From assembly GCA_011321985.1 (NCBI GenBank), contig DROB01000244.1, forward strand, positions 1-6,361: a DNA stretch of 6,361 nt, given 5' to 3'. Shown here piece after piece: positions 1-5,200 of the stretch. A program made the translations under genes and the position numbers. The stretch's first letter is position 1. Each line of letters begins with the position of its first letter. Origin of the DNA: Gammaproteobacteria bacterium. GTDB lineage: Bacteria; Pseudomonadota; Gammaproteobacteria; SZUA-229. The notes under the pieces are model-generated. The model was not told the origin of the DNA and did no database searches. It was given only the letters and a program-made list of their open reading frames with translations.

Positions 1-267
1 CACCTGATTGATAAATCAGCCAGTGAGATCGTCGAGACCGCTAAACGCACTGGTGCTCACGTTAAAGGGCCTATTCCACTGCCGACGAAAAAAGAGCGCG
101 TGACGATTCTTATTTCGCCACATGTGAATAAAGATGCGCGTGATCAGTACGAGATCCGCACGCATAAACGCATGATGGATATTATTGATCCCACTGACAA
201 AACGGTCGATGCGCTGATGAAGCTGGACCTGTCTGCCGGTGTCGATGTGCAGATCAAGCTCAACTAG
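1..267 (+). CDS. rpsJ: 30S ribosomal protein S10 (NusE), 5' end outside the window
   Basis: S10 is a small protein of the 30S head. Off the ribosome it acts as NusE, pairing with NusB in Nus-dependent antitermination and binding NusG to couple transcription to translation. The reading frame is open from base 1 and gives 88 residues ending in VDVQIKLN and TAG. Visible family motifs are EIVETAKRTGA, GPIPLPT, ISPHVNKDARDQYEIRTH and TVDALMKLDL. The first residue seen (H) aligns with about residue 16 of the 103-residue E. coli protein, so roughly 15 N-terminal residues are missing. The extended loop (about ISPHVNKDARDQYEIRTHKR) that reaches into the 30S head is intact. Unusually, rplC does not follow at once: 402 nt holding a hairpin, a promoter and a structured leader intervene. 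S10 may therefore be expressed from an upstream unit (often fusA-tuf in other bacteria, not visible here). Identity is certain. Confidence 0.98.
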   Translation, partial: HLIDKSASEIVETAKRTGAHVKGPIPLPTKKERVTILISPHVNKDARDQYEIRTHKRMMDIIDPTDKTVDALMKLDLSAGVDVQIKLN

Positions 268-295
268 GGCCGGATTTTTACTGTTTTAATAATTT

Positions 296-331
296 CAGGG
301 CGAAAATCAAATTAATTTGGTTTTCGCCCTG
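296..331 (+). terminator. 16-bp hairpin after rpsJ; possible 3' end signal without a U-tract
   Basis: Positions 296-311 pair with 316-331 around a TTAA loop. The outer 11 bp (CAGGGCGAAAA with TTTTCGCCCTG) are perfect, and one G-U pair lies further in. It starts 28 nt after the rpsJ stop, where a terminator or an mRNA-stabilising hairpin would be expected. The bases after it on the + strand are TTACTG then nine A, so there is no run of U as in an intrinsic terminator. The minus strand also lacks a clean U-run. It may protect the rpsJ 3' end, be an RNase III site or be a weak terminator. Its AT-rich centre also falls about 40-60 bp upstream of the predicted transcription start, where an UP element would sit. 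Confidence 0.4.
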
Positions 332-364
332 TTACTGAAAAAAAAAGCTGTTATAATAGCCGGC
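329..364 (+). promoter_or_regulatory. Predicted sigma-70 extended -10 promoter for the rplC-onward operon
   Basis: A perfect -10 hexamer TATAAT at 352-357 is preceded by TG at 349-350, giving the extended motif TGnTATAAT. At 17 bp spacing the -35 position (329-334, CTGTTA) matches the consensus at only 3 of 6 bases, which is tolerable for an extended -10 promoter. The bases after the -10 box (AGCCGGC, 358-364) form a GC-rich discriminator, a known mark of rRNA and ribosomal protein promoters under ppGpp/DksA control. The start site should lie near 363-365. Nine A residues (338-346) fill much of the spacer. It reads towards rplC, 305 nt downstream. No promoter of similar quality was found elsewhere in the window. 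Confidence 0.75.
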
Positions 365-428
365 TTTGCTGCCTGGCTAATGAAAACGCCATTTGAGGCT
401 GTTTTCATTAAAAGTTGCGGCGCAAAGC
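363..428 (+). other. Composite leader hairpin at the predicted 5' end of the transcript
   Basis: GCTTTGC (363-369) pairs with GCAAAGC (422-428), continued across a one-base bulge by GCC (371-373) with GGC (419-421). Inside lies a second stem: TAATGAAAAC (378-387) with GTTTTCATTA (401-410), capped by GCC (388-390) with GGC (397-399) around a six-base loop. Its 5' edge coincides with the predicted transcription start. Such a 5' stem often protects a leader from RNA decay, or may be a protein-binding element. Confidence 0.55.
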
Positions 429-475
429 ATCTTATTATCGTAAGTCCGAGGTCGGTTAGCTGAAAGATACCGATC

Positions 476-611
476 ACTGGTTTCAATAAACCGGGGAAAC
501 TGCGAAAACAGAGATTGAGTACAAGTTCGACTGTTATTCTGAATTTTGACTCGATAGATATAAACAACCATTTAACCATGAGCCTTATTCATGGTTAAGC
601 GACTGGTTTCA
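476..611 (+). repeat. Direct repeat ACTGGTTTCA, two copies in the leader
   Basis: The 10-mer ACTGGTTTCA occurs at 476-485 and 602-611, and a shortened copy ACTGGT lies at 640-645. The first copy forms the 5' arm of a hairpin with AAACCGG (488-494). The second copy could pair with that same arm, so the two pairings are mutually exclusive. The span given runs from the first copy to the end of the second. Confidence 0.5.
572..598 (+). other. Perfect 10-bp leader hairpin about 70 nt before rplC
   Basis: TTAACCATGA (572-581) is exactly complementary to TCATGGTTAA (589-598), with the 7-nt loop GCCTTAT. The stem can be lengthened by AACCA (566-570) with TGGTT (604-608) across an internal loop. It is the most regular hairpin of the leader and the best single candidate for a regulator site. 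The stem also contains an ATG (578-580) and an in-frame TAA (596-598), giving a six-codon frame with no ribosome binding site, probably by chance. Confidence 0.5.
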
Positions 612-659
612 CTTGAATTTCTTTGCTGGAGTTCAATGGACTGGTCTATTTTACTTAGC

Positions 660-669
660 AGGATTCGAC
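660..669 (+). promoter_or_regulatory. Ribosome binding site that fixes the rplC start
   Basis: AGGA at 660-663 lies 6 nt before the ATG at 670. This supports 670 as the start rather than the in-frame TTG at 613, which has no Shine-Dalgarno sequence and would add 19 residues unlike any L3 N-terminus. Confidence 0.8.
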
Positions 670-1320
670 ATGACTATTGGTGTTGTTGGTAGAAAAGCGG
701 GCATGACACGTATATTCACTGAGGATGGGCATTCCATTCCTGTGAGTGTTATCGAAGTATCGTCTAATCGTGTCTCACAGATTAAAACTGATGAGACAGA
801 CGGTTACCAGGCGATACAGGTAACGACAGGCTCCAGAAAAGCTTCACGAGTAAACAAGCCGATGGCGGGTCACTTCGCTAAAGCAGGTGTCGAAGCCGGT
901 CGCGGGCTGTGGGAATTTCGTATCGACAGTGAGAAAGCGGCTGAACAGGTTGCTGACCTGGCAGTAGGTGGTGAGTTATCCCTCGAGATGTTCGAAGCAG
1001 GTCAGAAAGTGGACGTGACGGGCACCACTATCGGTAAAGGGTTTCAGGGTGGTATCAAGCGCCATAACTTCTCCATGCAGGATGCGACACACGGTAACTC
1101 GATCTCTCACCGTTCAAACGGTTCGATCGGTATGTGTCAGACACCAGGGCGTGTTATCAAGGGTAAGAAAATGTCAGGTCACATGGGTAACGTGCAGCGC
1201 ACTATCCAGTCGCTTGAGCTGGTGCGGGTCGATGCTGAACGGGGTCTGCTGCTGGTCAAGGGTTCAGTTCCTGGTTCAAAAGGCGGTGATGTGGTCATCA
1301 AGCCTGCTGTCAAAGCATAG
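670..1320 (+). CDS. rplC: 50S ribosomal protein L3
   Basis: L3 is an early-assembly 50S protein. It binds domain VI of 23S rRNA and sends an extension towards the peptidyl transferase centre. The product has 216 residues (209 in E. coli). Start choice: ATG at 670 with AGGA six bases upstream gives MTIGVVGRKAGMTRIF, the normal L3 N-terminus. Other family marks are GHFAKAGVEAGRGLWEFR (67-84), VDVTGTTIGKGFQGG (114-128), DATHGNSISHR (138-148) and the C-terminal LLLVKGSVPG. Gln157 in the motif CQTPG (156-160) matches E. coli Gln150, the residue N5-methylated by PrmB. The few extra residues lie around 87-101, between the WEFR and VDVTG motifs, a variable surface region. It is probably the first gene of the transcript that starts near 363, and rplD follows after 62 nt. 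Identity is certain and the start nearly so. Confidence 0.98.
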   Translation: MTIGVVGRKAGMTRIFTEDGHSIPVSVIEVSSNRVSQIKTDETDGYQAIQVTTGSRKASRVNKPMAGHFAKAGVEAGRGLWEFRIDSEKAAEQVADLAVGGELSLEMFEAGQKVDVTGTTIGKGFQGGIKRHNFSMQDATHGNSISHRSNGSIGMCQTPGRVIKGKKMSGHMGNVQRTIQSLELVRVDAERGLLLVKGSVPGSKGGDVVIKPAVKA

Positions 1321-1382
1321 AAAACGCTTAATTAAGCCTAACGCTAAATATTAAAGAAATAAGCCATAGAGATTAGATAGAT

Positions 1383-2012
1383 ATGGATCTGCAATTACAC
1401 AATAGTAAAGAAACAATCACAGTGTCCGATGCGGTGTTTGGTCTTGAATACAAAGAGAGTCTGGTTCATCAGCTGGTGACTGCCTACAGAGCGGCAGGCC
1501 GTGCGGGTACAGTCGCACAGAAAAACCGTTCTGCAGTAAGAGGCGGTGGTGCCAAGCCATGGAATCAGAAGGGAACCGGGCGGGCACGTGCGGGTACCAG
1601 TCGCAGTCCATTGTGGCGCAGTGGTGGTACCACCTTTGCTGCACAGCCACGTGACTACACGCAGAAGCTGAATAAAAAAATGTACCGGACAGGCATCCGC
1701 TCTATCCTGTCTGAATTAAATCGCCAGCAGCGTCTTGTCATCGTCGAAGATATCACTGTCGATGCACCGAAGACAAAACAGATGGCAGCCAGGCTGGCTG
1801 ATCTGGGCGTGAGTAAAACATTGATCGTTACTGAGACCGGTGACGAGAAGTTATACCTGTCAGCGCGCAACCTGGCCTACGTCGAGATATGTGATGTTGC
1901 GGGTATGAATCCCGTTAATCTGATCCGTTACGATCATGTCGTCCTCACCGTTGGTGCGGTTCGCGCCATCGAAGAGAATCTGGGTGACAAAGCCGACGGA
2001 GAGAGCAAATAA
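1383..2012 (+). CDS. rplD: 50S ribosomal protein L4
   Basis: L4 binds 23S rRNA domain I and lines the polypeptide exit tunnel. In E. coli it also represses its own operon through the S10 leader. The product has 209 residues (201 in E. coli), the surplus being mostly a charged C-terminal tail. The globular part is interrupted by the long basic tunnel loop, about residues 45-100, with NRSAVRGGGAKPWNQKGTGRA, SPLWRSGGTTF and NKKMYR. Lys63 in NQKGTG aligns with E. coli Lys63, where substitution gives erythromycin resistance, so the sequence looks wild type. The Shine-Dalgarno signal is weak (AGAGA, 1368-1372, 10 nt before ATG). The 62-nt gap after rplC contains a 12-bp palindrome, GCTTAATTAAGC (1326-1337). 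The stop overlaps the rplW start as TAATG. L4 is the leading candidate regulator of the leader at 363-669, by analogy only. Confidence 0.98.
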   Translation: MDLQLHNSKETITVSDAVFGLEYKESLVHQLVTAYRAAGRAGTVAQKNRSAVRGGGAKPWNQKGTGRARAGTSRSPLWRSGGTTFAAQPRDYTQKLNKKMYRTGIRSILSELNRQQRLVIVEDITVDAPKTKQMAARLADLGVSKTLIVTETGDEKLYLSARNLAYVEICDVAGMNPVNLIRYDHVVLTVGAVRAIEENLGDKADGESK

Positions 2013-2308
2013 TGAATCAGGAACGCATGCATCAAATTCTAATTTCTCCACACGTGTCAGAAAAAGGCACATTGCTGGCGGATGAGCAGAATCAACATGT
2101 TTTCAAGGTGCTGTCTACAGCGACGAAAACAGAAGTTAAACAGGCGGTCGAAGGCATGTTTAACGTGAAGGTAGATAAAGTTCGTATTTTAAATGTCAAG
2201 GGTAAGACCAAACGTTTTGGCGGTCGCTTGGGTAAGCGATCTGATCTTCGTAAAGCTTACGTCACCTTGATGGCAGATAACGATATTGATTTCGCTGGTG
2301 CGAATTAA
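2012..2308 (+). CDS. rplW: 50S ribosomal protein L23
   Basis: L23 sits at the mouth of the exit tunnel and is the docking site for trigger factor and the signal recognition particle. The product has 98 residues (100 in E. coli). The motif ISPHVSEKG near the N-terminus carries Glu17, equivalent to E. coli Glu18, which contacts trigger factor. The basic loop KGKTKRFGGRLGKRSDLRKAY (64-84) penetrates towards 23S rRNA domain III. The ATG shares its A with the rplD stop (TAATG), so translational coupling is likely. A Shine-Dalgarno GGAG (1998-2001) lies inside the end of rplD, 10 nt upstream. Identity is certain. Confidence 0.98.
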   Translation: MNQERMHQILISPHVSEKGTLLADEQNQHVFKVLSTATKTEVKQAVEGMFNVKVDKVRILNVKGKTKRFGGRLGKRSDLRKAYVTLMADNDIDFAGAN

Positions 2309-2336
2309 TTTACAAGTAACCGGATAGAACAGAGTC

Positions 2337-3161
2337 ATGGCAATTGTAAAAACCAAACCAACCTCACCTGGACGTCGTTTTGTCGTCAAGGTAGTAAACA
2401 AAGAATTACATAAAGGTACGCCCGAGCGTTCACTGACTGAGAGTAAGAACAAGTCTGGTGGTCGTAATAATGCAGGCCGTATCAGTGTCCGTCACATCGG
2501 TGGGGGTCACAAGCAACGTTACCGTATCATCGATTTCAAGCGCAACAAAGACGGTATTCCTGCACGTGTCGAACGTATCGAATACGATCCGAATCGCACA
2601 GCTAATATCGCACTGCTGGTATATAAAGACGGTGTTAAGACCTACATCATCGCACCCAAAGGTGTGAAGGCCGGTGATACGCTTCAATCTGGTAGTGATG
2701 CGCCTATCCGCGCAGGTAACACATTACCGATCGCTAATATCCCTGTCGGATCACAGGTCCACTGCATCGAGATGAAGCCGGGTAAGGGAGCACAGATAGC
2801 TCGTAGTGCAGGCACCACCGCACAGCTGCTCGCACGTGAAGGTATTTATGCTACCTTGCGTTTGCGCTCCGGTGAGATGCGCAAGATACATACTGACTGC
2901 CGTGCGACTATCGGCGAAGTCGGTAACTCTGAACACTCACTGCGTTCACTGGGTAAAGCTGGTGCTACACGCTGGCGTGGTGTTCGTCCTACCGTCCGTG
3001 GTGTTGTGATGAATCCTGTCGATCACCCGCATGGTGGTGGTGAAGGGCGTACATCAGGTGGTCGCCATCCTGTGTCACCCTGGGGTACACCGACCAAGGG
3101 TTATAGAACGCGTAGTAATAAACGTACGGACAACATGATCGTTCGTCGTCGTAGTAAGTAA
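2337..3161 (+). CDS. rplB: 50S ribosomal protein L2
   Basis: L2 is needed for subunit association and for the peptidyl transferase region. It binds 23S rRNA domain IV. The product has 274 residues (273 in E. coli). The N-terminal part includes the motifs SGGRNNAGRISVRHIGGGHK (40-59) and RYRIIDFKRNKDGIPA. The central RNA-binding OB and SH3-like domains include YILAPKG-like YIIAPKGVKAGD (103-114). The C-terminal signature NPVDHPHGGGEGR is at 226-238, with His230 corresponding to E. coli His229, followed by PVSPWGTPTKGYRTR and the tail NMIVRRRSK. It follows rplW after 28 nt and rpsS follows after 28 nt. Its start lies behind a purine-rich GGATAGAACAGAG stretch (2322-2334) rather than a clear AGGAGG. 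Identity is certain. Confidence 0.98.
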   Translation: MAIVKTKPTSPGRRFVVKVVNKELHKGTPERSLTESKNKSGGRNNAGRISVRHIGGGHKQRYRIIDFKRNKDGIPARVERIEYDPNRTANIALLVYKDGVKTYIIAPKGVKAGDTLQSGSDAPIRAGNTLPIANIPVGSQVHCIEMKPGKGAQIARSAGTTAQLLAREGIYATLRLRSGEMRKIHTDCRATIGEVGNSEHSLRSLGKAGATRWRGVRPTVRGVVMNPVDHPHGGGEGRTSGGRHPVSPWGTPTKGYRTRSNKRTDNMIVRRRSK

Positions 3162-3189
3162 TGCAGCATAAATAATTGAGGAAAGCCAA

Positions 3190-3462
3190 GTGCCACGTTC
3201 ATTAAAAAAAGGTCCATTTATCGATCATCATTTGCTCACCAAAGTGAACAAAGCGGTTGAAACAAGTGATCGTAAACCGATCAAAACCTGGTCTCGTCGT
3301 TCTACGGTTTTCCCTGAGATGGTCGGTCTGACGATTGCAGTTCATAACGGAAGACAGCACATACCCGTTCTGATCAATGAGAATATGGTAGGACATAAGT
3401 TGGGTGAATTTGCACTGACCCGTACTTATCGAGGCCATGTTGCAAACAAAAAAGTCAAGTAG
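3190..3462 (+). CDS. rpsS: 30S ribosomal protein S19 (GTG start)
   Basis: S19 lies in the 30S head, forms a complex with S13 and approaches the A-site tRNA. The product has 90 residues (92 in E. coli). The start is GTG, chosen because PRSLKKGPFID follows at once, as in nearly all S19 proteins, and because GAGGAAA (3178-3184) lies five bases upstream, the clearest Shine-Dalgarno of the window. Family motifs are TWSRRSTVFPEMVGLTIAVH (33-52), NGRQHIPV (53-60) and the C-terminal GHKLGEFALTRTYRGH (68-83), with a short lysine-rich tail. The gap to rplV is 25 nt. Identity is certain. Confidence 0.98.
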   Translation: MPRSLKKGPFIDHHLLTKVNKAVETSDRKPIKTWSRRSTVFPEMVGLTIAVHNGRQHIPVLINENMVGHKLGEFALTRTYRGHVANKKVK

Positions 3463-3487
3463 CGATTAATAGAGATAGGTAATCATC

Positions 3488-3817
3488 GTGGAAGTTATAG
3501 CAAAACATAGGTACGCACGTATTTCTCCCCAGAAATGCCGTTTGATCGCAGATCAGATCCGTGGTTTACCGGTTGATAAAGCATTAGATGCACTGAACTT
3601 TGGTGTGACTAAATCATCCGATCTGATGAAAAAAGTACTGGAGTCAGCGATAGCGAATGCTGAACATAACGAAGGTGCTGATATCGATGAGCTTACCGTC
3701 GCAAGAGTATTCGTCGACGAGGGACCAACGATGAAACGTATACAGCCTCGTGCGAAAGGCCGTGCTAATAGAATTTTAAAACGTACAAGCCATATTACGG
3801 TTTGCGTTTCTGACTAA
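3488..3817 (+). CDS. rplV: 50S ribosomal protein L22 (GTG start)
   Basis: L22 contacts all six 23S rRNA domains and helps form the exit-tunnel constriction opposite L4. The product has 109 residues (110 in E. coli). The GTG start is supported by the conserved N-terminus MEVIAKHRYARISPQK and by AGG (3477-3479) eight bases upstream. The globular domain carries VLESAIANAEHNEGADID (50-67). The tunnel beta-hairpin is about residues 78-98, with EGPTMKRIQPRAKGRANRI. Met82-Lys83-Arg84, the residues deleted in a classic erythromycin-resistant E. coli mutant, are present, so the loop looks wild type. The protein ends in TSHITVCVSD, one residue short of the E. coli form. The next gene, rpsC, follows after 35 nt. 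Confidence 0.98.
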   Translation: MEVIAKHRYARISPQKCRLIADQIRGLPVDKALDALNFGVTKSSDLMKKVLESAIANAEHNEGADIDELTVARVFVDEGPTMKRIQPRAKGRANRILKRTSHITVCVSD

Positions 3818-3852
3818 ATAAGTCTGATAGATAATTCAGAGAGATAGAGATA

Positions 3853-4545
3853 ATGGGTCAAAAAGTACATCCAGTAGGTATACGTTTAGGTATTTCAGCA
3901 GATTGGAATGCAAAGTGGTACGCATCTAAAAAAGATTTTCCGAATCTTCTGAATGCAGACATACAGGTACGTGAATATCTGCGTAAGAAACTGGCTAATG
4001 CCAATGTCAGCCGTATACAGATCGAACGTCCGACTGGCTCCGCTAATATCACGATACATACTGCTCGCCCGGGTGTGGTCATCGGTAAGAAAGGCGCAGA
4101 TATAGAGATATTGCGTAAAGAAGTTTCCAGGATTATCGGCTTGCACATCAATAGTGTGAAAGTGAATATAGAAGAGATTCGCAAGCCTGAGCTCGACGCT
4201 AAACTGGTTGCTGAAAGTATCGCACAACAGCTTGAACGTCGTGTGATGTTCAGACGTGCGATGAAACGTTCGATCCAGAATACCATGCGTATGGGTGCGC
4301 AGGGTATCAAGATCAAGATCGGTGGTCGTTTGAATGGTGCAGAGATCGCTCGCAGCGAGATGTATCATGAAGGCCGTGTGCCCCTGCATACACTACGTGC
4401 TGATATCGATTACGGTACACACGAAGCTTTAACTACTTACGGAATCCTGGGTATTAAAGTATGGATTTATAAAGGAGAGATTTTTGACCTTTATAAAGAA
4501 CCAGAAACAAAAGACGCAACTAAAGCAGGCGCTGGCGCTAAATAA
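3853..4545 (+). CDS. rpsC: 30S ribosomal protein S3
   Basis: S3 lies on the solvent side of the 30S head and forms part of the mRNA entry channel, where basic residues contribute to mRNA unwinding. The product has 230 residues (233 in E. coli). The N-terminus GQKVHPVGIRLGI is canonical. A type II KH domain carries the GxxG loop as GKKG (78-81). The C-terminal S3 domain has RRVMFRRAMKRSIQNTMRMGA (129-149), whose arginines and lysine line the entry channel, then GRVPLHTLRADIDYG (174-188) and GIKVWIYKGE (200-209). The tail KDATKAGAGAK is a variable Ala/Lys extension. Seven of the 14 isoleucine codons in the first 106 codons are AUA, but none of the 12 after that. The start follows GAGATAGAGATA, a purine-rich but weak Shine-Dalgarno. 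Confidence 0.98.
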   Translation: MGQKVHPVGIRLGISADWNAKWYASKKDFPNLLNADIQVREYLRKKLANANVSRIQIERPTGSANITIHTARPGVVIGKKGADIEILRKEVSRIIGLHINSVKVNIEEIRKPELDAKLVAESIAQQLERRVMFRRAMKRSIQNTMRMGAQGIKIKIGGRLNGAEIARSEMYHEGRVPLHTLRADIDYGTHEALTTYGILGIKVWIYKGEIFDLYKEPETKDATKAGAGAK

Positions 4546-4574
4546 TCGCGACGTCATAATTAGAGGATAAAAAA

Positions 4575-4988
4575 GTGTTACAACCCAAGCGTACTAAATT
4601 TCGCAAGATGTTCAAAGGCAAGAACCGTGGTCTTGCGCAAAACGGCAACAAGATCAGTTTTGGTGAATATGGTTTAAAAGCGACGGAACGTGGTCGTGTG
4701 TCTGCTCGTCAGATCGAAGCAGCACGTCGTGCGATGACGCGTAAAGTAAAACGTAACGGCAAGATCTGGATACGTGTCTTCCCGGATGTGCCTATTTCGA
4801 GTAAACCACTCGAAGTACGTATGGGTAAAGGAAAAGGTAATGTCGATTACTGGTGCTCTAAAGTTCAGCCCGGTACCGTTTTATACGAGATGGAAGGTGT
4901 CTCCGAAGAGCTGGCACGCGAAGCGTTTCGCCTGGCAGCAAACAAGCTTCCTATTAAAACAACTTTTGTAATCCGTGCGGTGATGTAA
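4575..4988 (+). CDS. rplP: 50S ribosomal protein L16 (GTG start)
   Basis: L16 is a late-assembly 50S protein that helps position the acceptor arms of A- and P-site tRNA. The product has 137 residues (136 in E. coli). The GTG start is supported by the invariant MLQPKRTKFRK and by GAGGA (4563-4567) seven bases upstream. Other motifs are RGRVSARQIEAARRAMTR (39-56), KIWIRVFPD (63-71), and VRMGKGKG (81-88), in which Arg82 matches E. coli Arg81, the residue hydroxylated by the oxygenase YcfD/RoxA. The C-terminus has ELAREAFRLAANKLPIKT. Whether this organism has the hydroxylase cannot be seen here. The stop TAA shares its last A with the rpmC start, so the two are probably coupled. Confidence 0.98.
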   Translation: MLQPKRTKFRKMFKGKNRGLAQNGNKISFGEYGLKATERGRVSARQIEAARRAMTRKVKRNGKIWIRVFPDVPISSKPLEVRMGKGKGNVDYWCSKVQPGTVLYEMEGVSEELAREAFRLAANKLPIKTTFVIRAVM

Positions 4989-5200
4989 TGGCTTCTGCTC
5001 AAGAATATAGAAACATGTCTGAAAAAGACCTAAATGCTGAATTGATCAATCTACGTCGTGAACAATTTAATTTACGTATGCAGATGGGTTCAGGTAATAC
5101 ACCGAAGATTCATCGCTTCAGCGTAGTTCGTCATGACATCGCTCGTATAAAAACAGTGTTGACCGAAAAGGGTCGTGCTGCTGAAAAAGGTAATTCATAA
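4988..5200 (+). CDS. rpmC: 50S ribosomal protein L29
   Basis: L29 is a small two-helix protein at the exit-tunnel rim beside L23 and adds to the docking surface for nascent-chain factors. The product has 70 residues, slightly longer than the 63 of E. coli. The diagnostic segment is LRREQFNLRMQMGSG (22-36), followed by VRHDIARIKTVLTEK (47-61), matching the second helix. The extra length is at both ends (ASAQEY at the start, RAAEKGNS at the end). The ATG overlaps the rplP stop (TAATG), and no strong Shine-Dalgarno lies upstream, so reinitiation or coupling from rplP is likely. Its own stop overlaps the rpsQ ATG the same way. Confidence 0.97.
   Translation: MASAQEYRNMSEKDLNAELINLRREQFNLRMQMGSGNTPKIHRFSVVRHDIARIKTVLTEKGRAAEKGNS

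Larger units (their letters stand above)
363..669 (+). promoter_or_regulatory. Structured 5' leader RNA upstream of rplC, candidate ribosomal protein autoregulatory leader
   Basis: About 305 nt lie between the predicted start site and the rplC ATG, with no credible long gene. Reading along it by eye I can form these stems: 363-369 with 422-428, plus 371-373 with 419-421, enclosing a 378-410 hairpin; 451-456 with 469-474; 477-483 with 488-494; 514-520 with 549-555, continued by 522-528 with 541-548 around a bulge; a perfect 10-bp hairpin at 572-598; and 613-621 with 628-636. None is followed by a U-run. In E. coli the S10 operon has a 172-nt hairpin-rich leader upstream of rpsJ, through which L4 represses transcription and translation. 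Here the leader is upstream of rplC, with rplD (L4) the second gene. L4 control is an inference from position. No sequence match to the E. coli leader was tested. Confidence 0.55.

Noticed and set aside
546..575. Second promoter in the leader (TTGACT at 546-551; TATAAA at 559-564)
   Set aside because: TTGACT has no acceptable -10 at 16-18 bp, and TATAAA has no acceptable -35. Both lie in the paired region of the leader.
307..579. 90-codon minus-strand open frame across the rpsJ-rplC spacer
   Set aside because: It starts without a ribosome binding site, runs through the promoter and leader hairpins, and its translation resembles no family I know. The + strand promoter and leader explain the region better.
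578..598. Six-codon frame MSLIHG inside the 572-598 hairpin
   Set aside because: It has no ribosome binding site, and the ATG and TAA follow from the palindromic arms. Most likely chance.
613..669. N-terminal extension of rplC from TTG at 613
   Set aside because: No Shine-Dalgarno precedes it, the added 19 residues do not resemble L3, and the ATG at 670 has AGGA at good spacing and gives the canonical N-terminus.
1326..1337. Palindrome GCTTAATTAAGC between rplC and rplD
   Set aside because: It makes only a 4-bp stem with an AT loop, has no U-run and does not resemble a known site. It is too weak for a terminator or operator call.
3858..4389. Long minus-strand open frames opposite rpsC (152 and 164 codons)
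   Set aside because: They lie wholly within a firmly identified S3 gene, have no recognisable product and reflect its codon pattern on the other strand.
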